NCBI RefSeq assembly: GCF_023336935.1 | Contig: NZ_JAMBLR010000003.1 | Coordinates: forward strand, 248,001-312,000 | Direction of reading: 5' to 3' | From: Phascolarctobacterium sp. ET69 | GTDB taxonomy: Bacteria; Bacillota; Negativicutes; Acidaminococcales; Acidaminococcaceae | DNA: 64,000 nucleotides | Shown here: one piece after another, positions 1 through 9,331 of the stretch | Position numbering within the stretch: position 1 is the stretch's first letter | Layout of the letters: every line of letters starts with the position of its first letter | Position numbers and translations under genes: made by a program | Notes under the pieces: model-generated | Told to the model about the DNA's origin: nothing | The model's input: the letters and a program-made list of their open reading frames with translations, nothing else | Databases searched by the model: none

Positions 1-900
1 ATTAAAAGCATGGGCTATAATGTTGTTATCTTAAACCGTGGCTACCGCTCTCACTGGGATAAAGAGCTGGGCGTGGTAAGTGACGGCAAGAAGATTTTCA
101 TGACGGCTTATGAGGCAGGCGATGAAGCTTACCTGATGGCGAAAACCCTGCCCGGCATTCCCGTTATTATCGGTAAAAACCGTGCCGTTACCGGCCAGTT
201 TGCCGTAGATAAAATGAAGGCCGAAGTAATTATCATGGACGACGGCTATCAGCACTGGCATTTGTACCGCGACCTTGATGTAGTGCTGGTAGATACTTAC
301 AATATGTTTGGCAACGGCTGCCTGCTGCCGCGCGGCACACTGCGCGAACCGCTGAAGCATCTGGACAGGGCAGGGCTCTTTTTGCTCACCAAAACCGACC
401 AGAGCTCGCAGTTCAGCCGTATTAACCTCCGCAAAAACCTTGCAAAATATAACGACCGTGCCCCGGTTATCGAAAGTATCCATCACCCGAAAAACTTTGT
501 CGAAATTGCCGACTGGTACAAGGGCATTCATGAAAATACGCTGGAACTTTCCGAACTGGAGGGCAAAAAAGTTATGGTCTTTTCCGCTATCGGCAACCCG
601 TCCTCTTTCGAGCAGACCCTTGCCGGCATTGGCTTGGAAATCCTCGAAGCCATCCGTTACCCGGACCATCACGATTACGGTATGCTGGAAATGCAGTACA
701 TCAGCGAGCGCGCGGCCAGCAAAGAAGCGGTGGCGCTTATTACAACCGGTAAAGACGCGGTTAAAATTCCGACCGAATTTATTTATTTCAACAGGGATTT
801 GCCGCTGTACATATTAAACATGGATATTATGATTACCGAAGGGCAGGACTTGTTTGAAAAAGCAATTGTCAATGCCATTAAAAAGGAGACGAAGAAGTAA
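1..900 (+). CDS. lpxK: Tetraacyldisaccharide 4'-kinase, 5' end outside window
   Basis: LpxK phosphorylates the 4' position of the lipid A disaccharide at the inner membrane. The reading frame is already open at base 1, so the start and the Walker A region lie upstream; the first ATG, at base 10, falls inside the conserved block VILNRGYRS and is not a start. The family motif DDGYQH is present, followed by a long hydrophobic strand (DVVLVD) and the GCLLPRGTLREP segment typical of LpxK. The C-terminal part carries ALITTGKDAVK, also characteristic. The stop overlaps the kdsB start (TAATG), so the two are translationally coupled. About 300 residues are visible of a protein normally about 330-370 residues long. 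Confidence 0.95.
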   Translation: MKSMGYNVVILNRGYRSHWDKELGVVSDGKKIFMTAYEAGDEAYLMAKTLPGIPVIIGKNRAVTGQFAVDKMKAEVIIMDDGYQHWHLYRDLDVVLVDTYNMFGNGCLLPRGTLREPLKHLDRAGLFLLTKTDQSSQFSRINLRKNLAKYNDRAPVIESIHHPKNFVEIADWYKGIHENTLELSELEGKKVMVFSAIGNPSSFEQTLAGIGLEILEAIRYPDHHDYGMLEMQYISERAASKEAVALITTGKDAVKIPTEFIYFNRDLPLYILNMDIMITEGQDLFEKAIVNAIKKETKK

Positions 901-1637
901 TGAAGGTTTTATGTGTAATTCCGGCCCGCTATGCTTCCACCAGGCTGCCGGGCAAGCCGCTTGCGTTGATTGCCGGTAAGCCGATGATTCAGCATACTTA
1001 TATGCGCGCCTGCGAAGCGGAAGAACCGGATGATGTAATTGTAGCAACGGATAACGAAAAAGTTTATGATACCGTTACAGGCTTCGGCGGCAAGGCCGTA
1101 ATGACTTCGCCGGACCATCCGAGCGGAACTGACCGCCTGGCGGAAGTTGCCATGCAGTATCCTGATGTTGATGTAATTATTAACGTGCAGGGCGATGAGC
1201 CGATGATTGACCCGGATATTATTGACCGTCTGGCCAAAGCCTTTGAAGGCAATGACGATTTAAAAATGGCAACCATGAAGGTGCCGATGAAGGAAAGCGA
1301 ATACAACGACCCGGCTGCCGTAAAAGTTGTAACGGATGACAACGGTTATGCGCTGTATTTTTCGCGCAGCCTGATTCCTTATCCGCGCAACGATATTGAA
1401 GGCATGCGCGTTTATAAACATGTTGGCGTTTATGCTTACCGCCGTGACTTTTTACTGCAGTACGCAGCGCTTGAACCTACCATGCTTGAAAAGGTGGAAG
1501 GGCTTGAACAGCTGCGCGCGCTGGAAAACGGCTATAAAATAAAAGTGCTTGAAAGCGATTTTCAGGGTATCGGCATTGATACTCCCGAAGATTTGGAAGC
1601 AATCAACAAGCTCTTTGCGGCAAAAAACAATAAATAA
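900..1637 (+). CDS. kdsB: 3-deoxy-manno-octulosonate cytidylyltransferase (CMP-KDO synthetase)
   Basis: KdsB activates KDO with CTP to give CMP-KDO for transfer onto lipid A. The 245-residue protein has the usual family length. Residues 7-18 (PARYASTRLPGK) form the nucleotide-binding loop, NVQGDEP near residue 98 is the metal/CTP motif, and GIDTPEDL near the C-terminus is the conserved sugar-nucleotidyltransferase ending. The start overlaps the last base of lpxK. A 36-base gap with a strong AGGAGG leads to kdsA. Confidence 0.97.
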   Translation: MKVLCVIPARYASTRLPGKPLALIAGKPMIQHTYMRACEAEEPDDVIVATDNEKVYDTVTGFGGKAVMTSPDHPSGTDRLAEVAMQYPDVDVIINVQGDEPMIDPDIIDRLAKAFEGNDDLKMATMKVPMKESEYNDPAAVKVVTDDNGYALYFSRSLIPYPRNDIEGMRVYKHVGVYAYRRDFLLQYAALEPTMLEKVEGLEQLRALENGYKIKVLESDFQGIGIDTPEDLEAINKLFAAKNNK

Positions 1638-1673
1638 CTAAAAAATAACTATCAGTAAATAAAGGAGGCAGAC

Positions 1674-2492
1674 ATGAATATAGTAACAGTTGGCAATTAT
1701 AAAGTTGGGCAGGGCTGCCCCATGCTGCTTATGGCAGGTCCCTGCGTACTGGAAGGCTATGAACGCAGCCTGATGATTGGCCAGCGTGCCAAAGCAATTG
1801 CAGATAAACTCGGCATGCCCTATGTTTTTAAGGCATCTTTCGATAAAGCAAACCGTTCTTCCTATAATTCTTTCCGCGGGCCGGGATTAAAAGAAGGTTT
1901 GGCCATTCTGGCCCAGATTAAAAAAGATTTGGGTGTACCCATTGTAACGGATATTCACGAACCTGCGCAGGCAGAACCCGTTGCGGAAGTTGCTGATATT
2001 TTGCAGATTCCGGCATTTTTGTGCCGCCAGACTGACCTTGTTTACCAGGCTGCAAAAACCGGCAGAACCGTTAACGTAAAAAAAGGCCAGTTCCTTGCCC
2101 CGTGGGATATGAAAAACGTTATCAAAAAAATTGAAGAAGCCGGCAACCACAACATTATGCTTACAGAGCGCGGCGCAAGTTTCGGCTATAACACTCTGGT
2201 GACGGATATGCGCGGGCTTGCCATTATGCGCGAACTCGGTTATCCGGTTGTAATGGACGCAACCCACAGCGTGCAGATTCCCGGCGGGCAGGGTACTTCC
2301 TCCGGCGGCCAGAGCCAGTATGTGCCGCATATGGCAAGGGCTGCTGCCGCAGTAGGCATCGACGCTTTGTTCCTTGAAGTACACGATAACCCGGCTGAAG
2401 CTCTTTCGGACGGGCCGAACATGGTAAAACTGGATAATTTGGAAGCACTCTTGAAAGACGTGCTGGCCATAGATAAAATTGTACGCGGCTGA
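1674..2492 (+). CDS. kdsA: 3-deoxy-8-phosphooctulonate synthase
   Basis: KdsA condenses phosphoenolpyruvate with arabinose-5-phosphate to KDO-8-phosphate in the cytoplasm. The 272-residue TIM barrel has the expected family blocks: [10 protein letters not shown] near residue 22, [11 protein letters not shown] near residue 53, TDIHEP near residue 92, and a C-terminal [13 protein letters not shown]. The start is preceded by AAAGGAGG. It sits between kdsB and kdsD, so the whole KDO branch is in pathway order. The conserved Asn near residue 57 (KANRSS) suggests the metal-independent class, but this was judged by eye only. Confidence 0.97.
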   Translation: MNIVTVGNYKVGQGCPMLLMAGPCVLEGYERSLMIGQRAKAIADKLGMPYVFKASFDKANRSSYNSFRGPGLKEGLAILAQIKKDLGVPIVTDIHEPAQAEPVAEVADILQIPAFLCRQTDLVYQAAKTGRTVNVKKGQFLAPWDMKNVIKKIEEAGNHNIMLTERGASFGYNTLVTDMRGLAIMRELGYPVVMDATHSVQIPGGQGTSSGGQSQYVPHMARAAAAVGIDALFLEVHDNPAEALSDGPNMVKLDNLEALLKDVLAIDKIVRG

Positions 2493-2525
2493 TTGGCTGC
2501 CTGCATTTAAAGGAGTGATTTCCTG

Positions 2526-3503
2526 ATGGAAGATGTAATGCTGGAACAGGCGCGGCAGGTTCTGCGTATGGAAGCGGAAGCCGTGCTGGAACAGGTTGAA
2601 CGCATAGACGAACATTTTAAAGCAGCGGTTGAAATGATTATGGCCTGCCCCGGCCGCACCGTTATTACCGGCATGGGCAAATCGGGCATTATCGGGCGCA
2701 AAATGGCAGCAACGCTTGCCAGCACCGGTACGCCTTCTTTTTACCTGCACCCGGCAGAAGGAATTCACGGCGACCTGGGCATGGTAACCGAAGGCGACGT
2801 TGTTATTGCGCTTTCCAACAGCGGTGAAACCGGCGAAGTGCTGCATATACTGCCTTCGCTGCGCAGAATAGGTGCTAAATTAATTGCTATGGTGGGCAAT
2901 CCCAATTCCACTTTGGCCAAAAATTCTGATATCGTTTTAAATGTCGGTGTCACGAGAGAAGCCTGCCCGCTCGGGCTTGCGCCTACTTCAAGCACAACCG
3001 CGGCGCTTGCTTACGGCGATGCGCTTGCACTGGCGCTGCTTTCAAAACGCAAATTTACGGCCAGCCAGTTTGCGGTATTCCATCCGGGAGGCTCTCTGGG
3101 GCGCAAATTGCTTCTTACTGTTGAAGATATTATGCACAGCGGCACGGAAAACCCGCTTGTTAAGGCAGATATCAGCGTGCAGGACGCACTTTTTGTTATT
3201 ACCGACAAGGGCCTTGGCGCTGTTTCCGTCGTTGATGACGACAACAAAATGCTGGGCGTGCTGACAGACGGCGATATCCGCCGCGGACTCAGCAAAGGCG
3301 TGGACTTTTTAAAACGCCCGGTAACGGAACTTATGACGGCCAGCCCGAAAACCATTACCAAAGAAAAACTGGCTGCACAGGCTTTGCATATCATGGAAAG
3401 CAACCGTCCGAAACCGATTACGGTACTGCCGGTTGTAGATACTGAAAACCATGTTATCGGGCTTTTGCATATGACTGACCTTGTACGTCAGGGCGTGGTA
3501 TAA
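2526..3503 (+). CDS. kdsD: Arabinose-5-phosphate isomerase
   Basis: KdsD converts ribulose-5-phosphate to arabinose-5-phosphate, the first step of KDO synthesis. The 325-residue protein has an N-terminal SIS domain (residues about 35-170, with GMGKSGIIGRKMAATLASTG and the phosphosugar-binding ALSNSGETGE) followed by two CBS domains (about 205-325, ending HMTDLVRQGV). This is the standard architecture. A second in-frame ATG lies five codons downstream; the first is chosen because an AAGGAG sits about 10 bases ahead of it. The stop overlaps the kdsC start. Confidence 0.96.
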   Translation: MEDVMLEQARQVLRMEAEAVLEQVERIDEHFKAAVEMIMACPGRTVITGMGKSGIIGRKMAATLASTGTPSFYLHPAEGIHGDLGMVTEGDVVIALSNSGETGEVLHILPSLRRIGAKLIAMVGNPNSTLAKNSDIVLNVGVTREACPLGLAPTSSTTAALAYGDALALALLSKRKFTASQFAVFHPGGSLGRKLLLTVEDIMHSGTENPLVKADISVQDALFVITDKGLGAVSVVDDDNKMLGVLTDGDIRRGLSKGVDFLKRPVTELMTASPKTITKEKLAAQALHIMESNRPKPITVLPVVDTENHVIGLLHMTDLVRQGVV

Positions 3504-4048
3504 TGGAAAGAAACGTAAAAAATGCCTCCAAAATAAAACTGCTGGCCCTTGATGTGGACGGCGTACTGACGGACGGCAGCCTGAATATCGGCGCGGAAGG
3601 CGAACTTTTTAAAGCCTTCAACGCGCGCGACGGGCTTGGGCTGAGCTGCCTTCTGCGCAGCGGTGTGCGTGTGGCAATTATTACCGGCCGCAAAAGCGCC
3701 ATTATTCACCGCCGGGCGGAAGAACTGGGCATTACAGAGCTTTATGAAGGCATTAAAGATAAAAGAAAAATACTGGCAGACCTTGCCGCAGCAGGAGGGC
3801 TTGAGCAGGATGAAATTGCCTATATGGGCGACGATTTGAACGACCTGCCTGCACTTTTATATGCCGGGCTAGCCTGTGCCCCGGCAGACGCAGCGCCGGA
3901 GGTAATTTCTGCCAGCAGCTTTGTTGCCGCAAATAACGGCGGGCGCGGAGCGGTGCGCGAAGCGGCCGAACTTATTTTAAAGGCACAGGGCAAATGGAAT
4001 GAAATTGTAAATGCTTATATGAAGCAGGGACAGGGAGATTCACAATAA
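3503..4048 (+). CDS. kdsC: KDO-8-phosphate phosphatase
   Basis: KdsC removes the phosphate from KDO-8-P. It is a 181-residue HAD-family C0 phosphatase, which matches the family size. The catalytic motif I is LDVDGVLTDG (residues 14-23), motif II is the threonine in IITGRKS, and motif III/IV is YMGDDLNDLPAL near residue 109. It overlaps kdsD and lpxL by a few bases at each end, indicating tight coupling within the LPS operon. Confidence 0.95.
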   Translation: MERNVKNASKIKLLALDVDGVLTDGSLNIGAEGELFKAFNARDGLGLSCLLRSGVRVAIITGRKSAIIHRRAEELGITELYEGIKDKRKILADLAAAGGLEQDEIAYMGDDLNDLPALLYAGLACAPADAAPEVISASSFVAANNGGRGAVREAAELILKAQGKWNEIVNAYMKQGQGDSQ

Positions 4049-4953
4049 TGTGGCTTTACTATTTATTAAAAAGCATGAGCTGGATAATCAGCCACCTGCC
4101 CTATAAGCTGGTTGTAAAAATCGGCCTGGGGCTTGGCAGGCTTTATTACATAATTGCCAAAAAACAGCGCATAAGGGCGGAAGAAACAATAAAAGAACGC
4201 CTCGGCTATTCGGACGAACAGGCGAAAGCAACCATTCGCAGCCTGTTTATCAAGCTGGGCGCAACTTTTATGGAAATTATGTATATGCCGGCATTAAATA
4301 AAAACAATATCCGCGGGCTGGTAACCTTTGACCGCCCAGATGTTTTATGGGAAGCACTCGGCGAAGGCAAAGGCGTTGTAATGCTGGCCTGCCATATGGA
4401 TAACTGGGAATGGCTGGGTGCGGCGCTGGCGTTATCGGGCTTTCCGCTGAGCGCGGTGGAAAAACCGCAGCCGAACCATATTTACAGCGATTTTATGAAC
4501 GAACTGCGCAAGGGCGTAGGGCAGGAAATTTTTTCGCGCGGTACCAGTGAAATTCTGGGCTGTGCCCGCGCCATGAAGAAAAAACGCATGTTGGGGCTTA
4601 TTGCCGACCAGGACGGCGGCTATGACGGTATTTTTGTTCCGTTCCTCGGCAAAATGGCTTCAACGCCGACCGGGCCTGCTTATTTTTCCAGAAAGTTTAA
4701 CGCGCCGATTGTGCCGATATTTATTGTGCGCAAGGAAGGCAATTACGGGCATCTGGCGATTGTTAAAGACCCCATTTACTACGAAGACACCGGCGACCGC
4801 AAGGCCGATGATTATAACGTAACTTTGAAAATGACGCAGATTGTTGAAGAAGTTATAAAAGAATACCCGGATAACTGGCTGTGGTTCCAGCACCGTTGGA
4901 ATACCCCGTACACACCGCCGGAAGAAAAGGAGCTGAAGCAAGGTGAAAAATAA
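4048..4953 (+). CDS. lpxL: Lipid A biosynthesis lauroyl-type acyltransferase
   Basis: This 301-residue LpxL/HtrB-family enzyme adds a secondary acyl chain to KDO-lipid A at the cytoplasmic face of the inner membrane. The HX4E catalytic box is HMDNWE (residues about 115-120), and the second conserved block is DQDGGYDGIFVPFLG, with a downstream PTGPA. The N-terminus is hydrophobic and then basic, consistent with membrane association. Only one late acyltransferase is seen in the operon, so the chain specificity (LpxL versus LpxM type) cannot be decided; the symbol denotes the family. It overlaps lptC by 11 bases. Confidence 0.88.
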   Translation: MWLYYLLKSMSWIISHLPYKLVVKIGLGLGRLYYIIAKKQRIRAEETIKERLGYSDEQAKATIRSLFIKLGATFMEIMYMPALNKNNIRGLVTFDRPDVLWEALGEGKGVVMLACHMDNWEWLGAALALSGFPLSAVEKPQPNHIYSDFMNELRKGVGQEIFSRGTSEILGCARAMKKKRMLGLIADQDGGYDGIFVPFLGKMASTPTGPAYFSRKFNAPIVPIFIVRKEGNYGHLAIVKDPIYYEDTGDRKADDYNVTLKMTQIVEEVIKEYPDNWLWFQHRWNTPYTPPEEKELKQGEK

Positions 4954-5488
4954 GGGGCTTTTGCTGATTGCAGGCGGCATTGCCATTGCAGCAGCAATAA
5001 TTGCCTGGCTGATGTTTGGCGGCGAGGCGCCGAAGAACCCGGAAAATACCGCTTCCAATGCGGTAAGCGCAGTAGTAAAAAATACTACCGTCAGCCGCGA
5101 GCAGGACGGCAGACGCCTGTGGGAGTTTTCGGTTGAAGCGCTGGAAAGCATTTCCGGCAGCGGCGAAGCTGTAATGAAAGGCGTTAAGGGCAAAATTTAC
5201 CGCGAGGATGGTTCTGTAATTGACGTTACGGCCGGCGGCGGCAAAATTAATAACGACGATAAGAACTTTGCTCTCGACCGCGGCGTAAAAGCAACGCTTT
5301 CTACCGGCGGGGAGATAACTGCCGAAGAAATCAGCTGGAACCAGAAGGACGATATTATTACGGCCACCGGCAAAGTAAAGGTTGTTAAAGATGAACATAC
5401 GGCTTTGGCCGATAAAATTGTTACCAGCAGTAAATTTGACCATTTTAAATTAAGCGGACATGCCGAAGTACAGAAAGGGGAACTGTAA
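4943..5488 (+). CDS. lptC: LPS export protein LptC
   Basis: LptC is a bitopic inner-membrane protein that passes LPS from the LptBFG transporter to LptA. The 181 residues start with a short cytoplasmic segment, one transmembrane helix (residues about 4-25, LLLIAGGIAIAAAIIAWLMF), then a beta-rich periplasmic domain of the LptC/OstA jellyroll type (WEFSVEAL, ATGKVKVV). It lies directly before lptA, whose start overlaps its stop. The start at 4943 lies inside lpxL and follows GAAGGAG-like bases. Confidence 0.85.
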   Translation: MKNKGLLLIAGGIAIAAAIIAWLMFGGEAPKNPENTASNAVSAVVKNTTVSREQDGRRLWEFSVEALESISGSGEAVMKGVKGKIYREDGSVIDVTAGGGKINNDDKNFALDRGVKATLSTGGEITAEEISWNQKDDIITATGKVKVVKDEHTALADKIVTSSKFDHFKLSGHAEVQKGEL

Positions 5489-6342
5489 TGATGAAAATAA
5501 AATCAGTAGCGGCGCTGGCAGCGGCTTTTATGCTGTTAGGTTCATCTGCTTTATATGTGCCGGCATTTGCGGCTCAGGGCAGTGGTTTTAATGTTAAAGC
5601 CGACGAAATTGAATATGATATGACCAGCGGCAACGGTACTGCCAAAGGCAATGTGGTAATTTTGCATGACGGCGGCAAGGCTACGGCCGCAGCTGCGGAA
5701 TTTAACAGCAAAACCATGAGCGGCAAACTTACCGGCGGCGTTGTTGCCGATAAAGACGATGCCCATATTACCTGCGCAACCTTTGTAATGCATAATGAAG
5801 ATTTTGTTTCCGCAGTAGGCGAAGCATCCGTTACCAAAGAAGATAAAACGCTTACGGCAGAGCAGATTGACTATCACAGCGATGCTGAATACGCTGAAAC
5901 CATCGGCTCCTGGGGCCAGTTGACTTCTACCGATGGCAGTGTGCTTACGGCAGCGCAGATTACCTATAACGGCAAAACCGGCCTTGCAGAAGCTACCGGC
6001 AATGTCGATATCGTAAGCCCGCCGCGTAATTTAACCGCAAAGGCGGATAAAGCAATTTACGACACCAATAACGACGGCAAAGTAGAACTTATCGGCAATG
6101 CAACCGCAACGCAGGACGGCAATACCGTTTCCGGCAACCGACTGATTATGAATAATGCAGGCAATGCCGCAGCAGGACAGCGTGCCGAAGCATTTGGCAA
6201 TATTAAGATTGTGTATGTTCCCGAAAAGCAGCCAGCACAGGCTGAGGCAAATACTGCCGCAGCAGGCAGCGAAGGAACGCAGACAGAAGCTGCAGCCCAG
6301 AACGCAGCAGCAGAAACCACCGGACAAGTGGAGGCAGCATAG
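5488..6342 (+). CDS. lptA: Periplasmic LPS-bridge protein LptA (OstA family)
   Basis: LptA forms the periplasmic bridge for LPS transport. The 284-residue protein has a signal peptide (about 1-29, ending PAFA-A), then repeated OstA jellyroll strands with the recurrent motif 'G-N-V' ([28 protein letters not shown]). This is longer than the approximately 185 residues of E. coli LptA. The extra length is partly additional strands and partly a low-complexity Ala/Glu/Gln/Thr-rich tail of about 45 residues after [10 protein letters not shown]. The tail has no recognisable fold and may be a flexible or cell-wall-spanning extension (inference). Confidence 0.88.
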   Translation: MMKIKSVAALAAAFMLLGSSALYVPAFAAQGSGFNVKADEIEYDMTSGNGTAKGNVVILHDGGKATAAAAEFNSKTMSGKLTGGVVADKDDAHITCATFVMHNEDFVSAVGEASVTKEDKTLTAEQIDYHSDAEYAETIGSWGQLTSTDGSVLTAAQITYNGKTGLAEATGNVDIVSPPRNLTAKADKAIYDTNNDGKVELIGNATATQDGNTVSGNRLIMNNAGNAAAGQRAEAFGNIKIVYVPEKQPAQAEANTAAAGSEGTQTEAAAQNAAAETTGQVEAA

Positions 6343-7061
6343 TGGTAATTGAAACAGCTAATCTTGTAAAAGAATATGCGGACAGACGCGTTGTAAACAA
6401 TGTCAGCATCCGTGTGGAGCAGGGCAGCATTGTTGGTTTGCTCGGCCCTAACGGCGCCGGCAAAACTACTACCTTTTATATGATAGTAGGCATCATCAAG
6501 CCGGATTCCGGCACGGTAACGCTGGACGGGCAGGATATTTCCGGCCTGCCGATGTATATGCGCGCGCGCGCCGGTATCGGTTATCTGCCGCAGGAGGCTT
6601 CCATTTTCCGTAAAATGACAGTGGAAGAAAATATTCTTGCCATTTTGGAAGCCAACAATGTGCCGGAAAAAGCGCGCTATGAAAAAATGAACGCACTTGT
6701 TGAAGAATTCCATATCGACCATATCCGCAAAAACAAAGGCACGGAACTTTCCGGCGGTGAACGCCGCCGCGTGGAAATTGCCCGCGCTTTGGCAACAGAC
6801 CCGGCGTTCATTCTGCTGGATGAGCCTTTTGCCGGTATCGACCCGATTGCCGTTGCCGATATTCAGAATATGATTGCCCATCTTGCGCAGCGCGGCATCG
6901 GTATTCTGATTACCGACCATAACGTGCGCGAAACGCTGAGCATTGTTGATAAAGCATACATCCTTGCCAATGGTGAAATACTGCTGCACGGCGACAGCGA
7001 GACCATTGCCAACGACCCGGTAGCGCGCAAATACTACCTTGGTGAAAACTTTAGCATGTAG
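6342..7061 (+). CDS. lptB: LPS export ABC transporter ATP-binding protein LptB
   Basis: LptB powers extraction of LPS from the inner membrane together with LptF/G. The 239-residue ATPase has Walker [10 protein letters not shown] (about 36-44), signature LSGGERRR, Walker [14 protein letters not shown] and an H-loop TDHNVRE, all typical of LptB. The start codon is GTG at 6342, overlapping the lptA stop; an in-frame ATG is not available nearby. The GGAGG at 6330 is the ribosome-binding site. Confidence 0.97.
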   Translation: MVIETANLVKEYADRRVVNNVSIRVEQGSIVGLLGPNGAGKTTTFYMIVGIIKPDSGTVTLDGQDISGLPMYMRARAGIGYLPQEASIFRKMTVEENILAILEANNVPEKARYEKMNALVEEFHIDHIRKNKGTELSGGERRRVEIARALATDPAFILLDEPFAGIDPIAVADIQNMIAHLAQRGIGILITDHNVRETLSIVDKAYILANGEILLHGDSETIANDPVARKYYLGENFSM

Positions 7062-7072
7062 GGGGGAAGAAG

Positions 7073-8164
7073 ATGCGTTTACGTTTGTTAGACAGATATG
7101 TACTGAGCGAATTGCTGTATCCGTTCATCTTCGGTATAGCCTCCTTCTCAAGTATTTTTATCGCCAGTTCCATGCTGTACCGCATTACGCAGTACATGAC
7201 CAAATACGGCGCCAGCTGGGACAGTGTGGCATGGCTGTTCTTTTACAGCCTGCCGGAAGTAATTAACTACACTTTCCCGATGTCGATGCTTCTGGCATCA
7301 CTTATGGCGTTCGGCAAATTGTCCGGCTCAAGTGAAATTATCGCCATGAAATCCGGCGGCATCAGCTATTACCGCATTGTAGCGCCGGTGCTGATAGTGG
7401 CGTTTATTGTCAGCATGTTCTCGGTTGTATGGGCCGAAAAAGTTGTGCCTGCTTCCAAAGTGCAGTACACACGCGTTTTGGAATACCAGATTAAAAAGAA
7501 CACCAAGCCGAAAACGCAGGACAATGTTATCATTAAAACCATGAGCGGCGACACTCAGCGTTTAACTTACGCCCGCCGCTTTGAAGAAGAATCCGGCAGA
7601 ATGATGGACATTACCATCGAGGAATTTGACAACCATAAACTGGCACGCATCCAGACTGCCAAAGAGGGCCGCTGGGAAAACGGTTCCTGGCGTTTGATTG
7701 ACGGCACGGTGTATTCCGTGCATGATGAGGCAGGCCTGCAAAGCACTGCCAAATTTGATGAGCAGATAATTCCTCTGGATATTGCCCCGGAACAAATTTC
7801 CTGGGAACAGAAAGAGCCGGAAGAAATGACCATCCGCGAACTGCGCGAATACATACACATGCTGGAAATGCAGGACCAGCCGACTGCGCGTCACTGGTGC
7901 GAAATTTACATGCGTATCTTTATACCTATGGCCAGCTTCTTCTTTGCCATGATAGGCGCGCCGCTGGGAACGCAGAAACAGCGCACAAGTTCGTCCATCG
8001 GCCTGGGGCTGAGCATTATAGTTATTTTTATTTACTACGCGATTATGACCTTTACAACGGGTCTTGGCAAAGGCGGGGCAATGAATCCTTTTCTGGCCTG
8101 CGCACTGCCGAACATTATTTGCCTGATGGTAGGTATTTATCTTTTACGGCAGAAAAATGCGTAA
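7073..8164 (+). CDS. LptF/LptG-family permease of the LPS exporter
   Basis: This 363-residue YjgP/YjgQ-family protein is the membrane part of the LPS exporter. It has three N-terminal transmembrane helices (about 12-125), a periplasmic beta-jellyroll (about 130-270) and three C-terminal helices (about 280-360), the standard layout. It begins LLDRYVLSELLYPF, as in the family. Only one such gene is present here, whereas E. coli uses an LptF-LptG heterodimer; either a partner is encoded elsewhere or this protein forms a homodimer. The operon continues 18 bases later. Confidence 0.92.
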   Translation: MRLRLLDRYVLSELLYPFIFGIASFSSIFIASSMLYRITQYMTKYGASWDSVAWLFFYSLPEVINYTFPMSMLLASLMAFGKLSGSSEIIAMKSGGISYYRIVAPVLIVAFIVSMFSVVWAEKVVPASKVQYTRVLEYQIKKNTKPKTQDNVIIKTMSGDTQRLTYARRFEEESGRMMDITIEEFDNHKLARIQTAKEGRWENGSWRLIDGTVYSVHDEAGLQSTAKFDEQIIPLDIAPEQISWEQKEPEEMTIRELREYIHMLEMQDQPTARHWCEIYMRIFIPMASFFFAMIGAPLGTQKQRTSSSIGLGLSIIVIFIYYAIMTFTTGLGKGGAMNPFLACALPNIICLMVGIYLLRQKNA

Positions 8165-8182
8165 AACCAATGGGGTGAGTTT

Positions 8183-9331
8183 ATGTTTGGGTTGCGCCTG
8201 ATAATTATTCTGGCTGTTGTCGGCGGCCTGATTGCATTTATTGGCGATAAACTGGGCAGTAAAATAGGTAAGAAAAAATTGTCTGTTTTCGGGCTGAGGC
8301 CGTACTATACCTCGGTGCTGATGACGGTAATTACCGGCGTGCTGATTGCGGCGACGACCATTATCGTGATGGCAATATCTTCGGACAGCGCCAGGACGGC
8401 AATGTTTGGCATGGAACGTTTGCAGGACGAACTGAGCAGCCTGAACAGGGAAAAGGCCATAGCGGCGGAAGAAATGGATAAAGCCCGTGCTGCCCTTGCT
8501 GACCGCAACAGGGAAATACAGGACCTTGACGGAGAAATTGAGGCCATTAATGCCGAAAAAGCACATCTCCAGAATGAGGTTAACAGCAGCCGCGAAGAGC
8601 TTGGGCGTGCCCGTGCGGAAGTAAACAGCCTTTCGGAATCGAAGGCAACACTTGAAAAAGAAGTTAATTCGCTGGAGGCTACTACCGAACGCCTGCGCCG
8701 CGGCATTGTTGCCATGCGTGAGGGCGACGTTGTATACCGCAGCGGCGAAGTAATTTATGCAGGAGTTTTAAGCAGCAAGCTTGCCGATGCTGAAAATACC
8801 AAACAGCTTGAAATGTTCCTGAGCGCGGCTAACGAAGCGGCCATGCAGCGCATGGGCATCCGCAGCGAAGAACCGGTAGGCGTTTTATGGCTGCCTAATG
8901 AACTTATCCAGGCGGCTTTAAAAGAAATTCAGGCGGCAGACGGCAATGTGTTTGTAAGGCTGCGCGCCGTGGCAAACATTATAGCCGGTGAGCCTGCAAT
9001 CTGCACTATTGAACTGGTGCATAACGAATGTGTATATAAAAACAACGAGCTGATTTACAGCAAAGTTATAGATGTAAGCGGCATTAAATACGGTTTGGAC
9101 CGTGAAATTTTGATGTTCCTGAATTCCGTTAACCATACGGCTGTAAGTGCCGGCGTAATGCCCGACCCGCTTACCGGCAAGGTAGGCAACCTTGATGCGG
9201 GAACTATGGTGCAGACCGGCGAAAAAATGGCGGCGCTTGGCGGCAAAGTTATGCTTAAGGCTTATGCCCGCGGCGATATTTATACCTCCGGCCCGGTGCT
9301 GCTGCGTTTAGAGGTTGAAGATGCTGAATAA
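8183..9331 (+). CDS. DUF3084 membrane-anchored coiled-coil protein
   Basis: Function is not established. The 382-residue protein has two N-terminal transmembrane helices (about 4-25 and 46-70) with the DUF3084 hallmark GKKKLSVFGLRPYYTSVL between them. A long coiled coil follows (about 80-185, rich in Glu/Leu/Ala heptads such as LNREKAIAAEEMDKARAAL), then a C-terminal globular region. It is 18 bases after the LptF/G gene and appears to belong to the LPS-transport transcription unit, so a structural role at the envelope is plausible (inference). Confidence 0.85.
   Translation: MFGLRLIIILAVVGGLIAFIGDKLGSKIGKKKLSVFGLRPYYTSVLMTVITGVLIAATTIIVMAISSDSARTAMFGMERLQDELSSLNREKAIAAEEMDKARAALADRNREIQDLDGEIEAINAEKAHLQNEVNSSREELGRARAEVNSLSESKATLEKEVNSLEATTERLRRGIVAMREGDVVYRSGEVIYAGVLSSKLADAENTKQLEMFLSAANEAAMQRMGIRSEEPVGVLWLPNELIQAALKEIQAADGNVFVRLRAVANIIAGEPAICTIELVHNECVYKNNELIYSKVIDVSGIKYGLDREILMFLNSVNHTAVSAGVMPDPLTGKVGNLDAGTMVQTGEKMAALGGKVMLKAYARGDIYTSGPVLLRLEVEDAE

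Noticed and set aside
31-672. 213-codon antisense ORF in lpxK
   Set aside because: Shadow of a well-conserved gene; no ribosome-binding site, and similar antisense frames occur in most genes here.
1887-2846. 319-codon antisense ORF across kdsA and kdsD
   Set aside because: Composition (Phe/His/Asn-rich) is that of a reverse-frame shadow and it spans two real genes.
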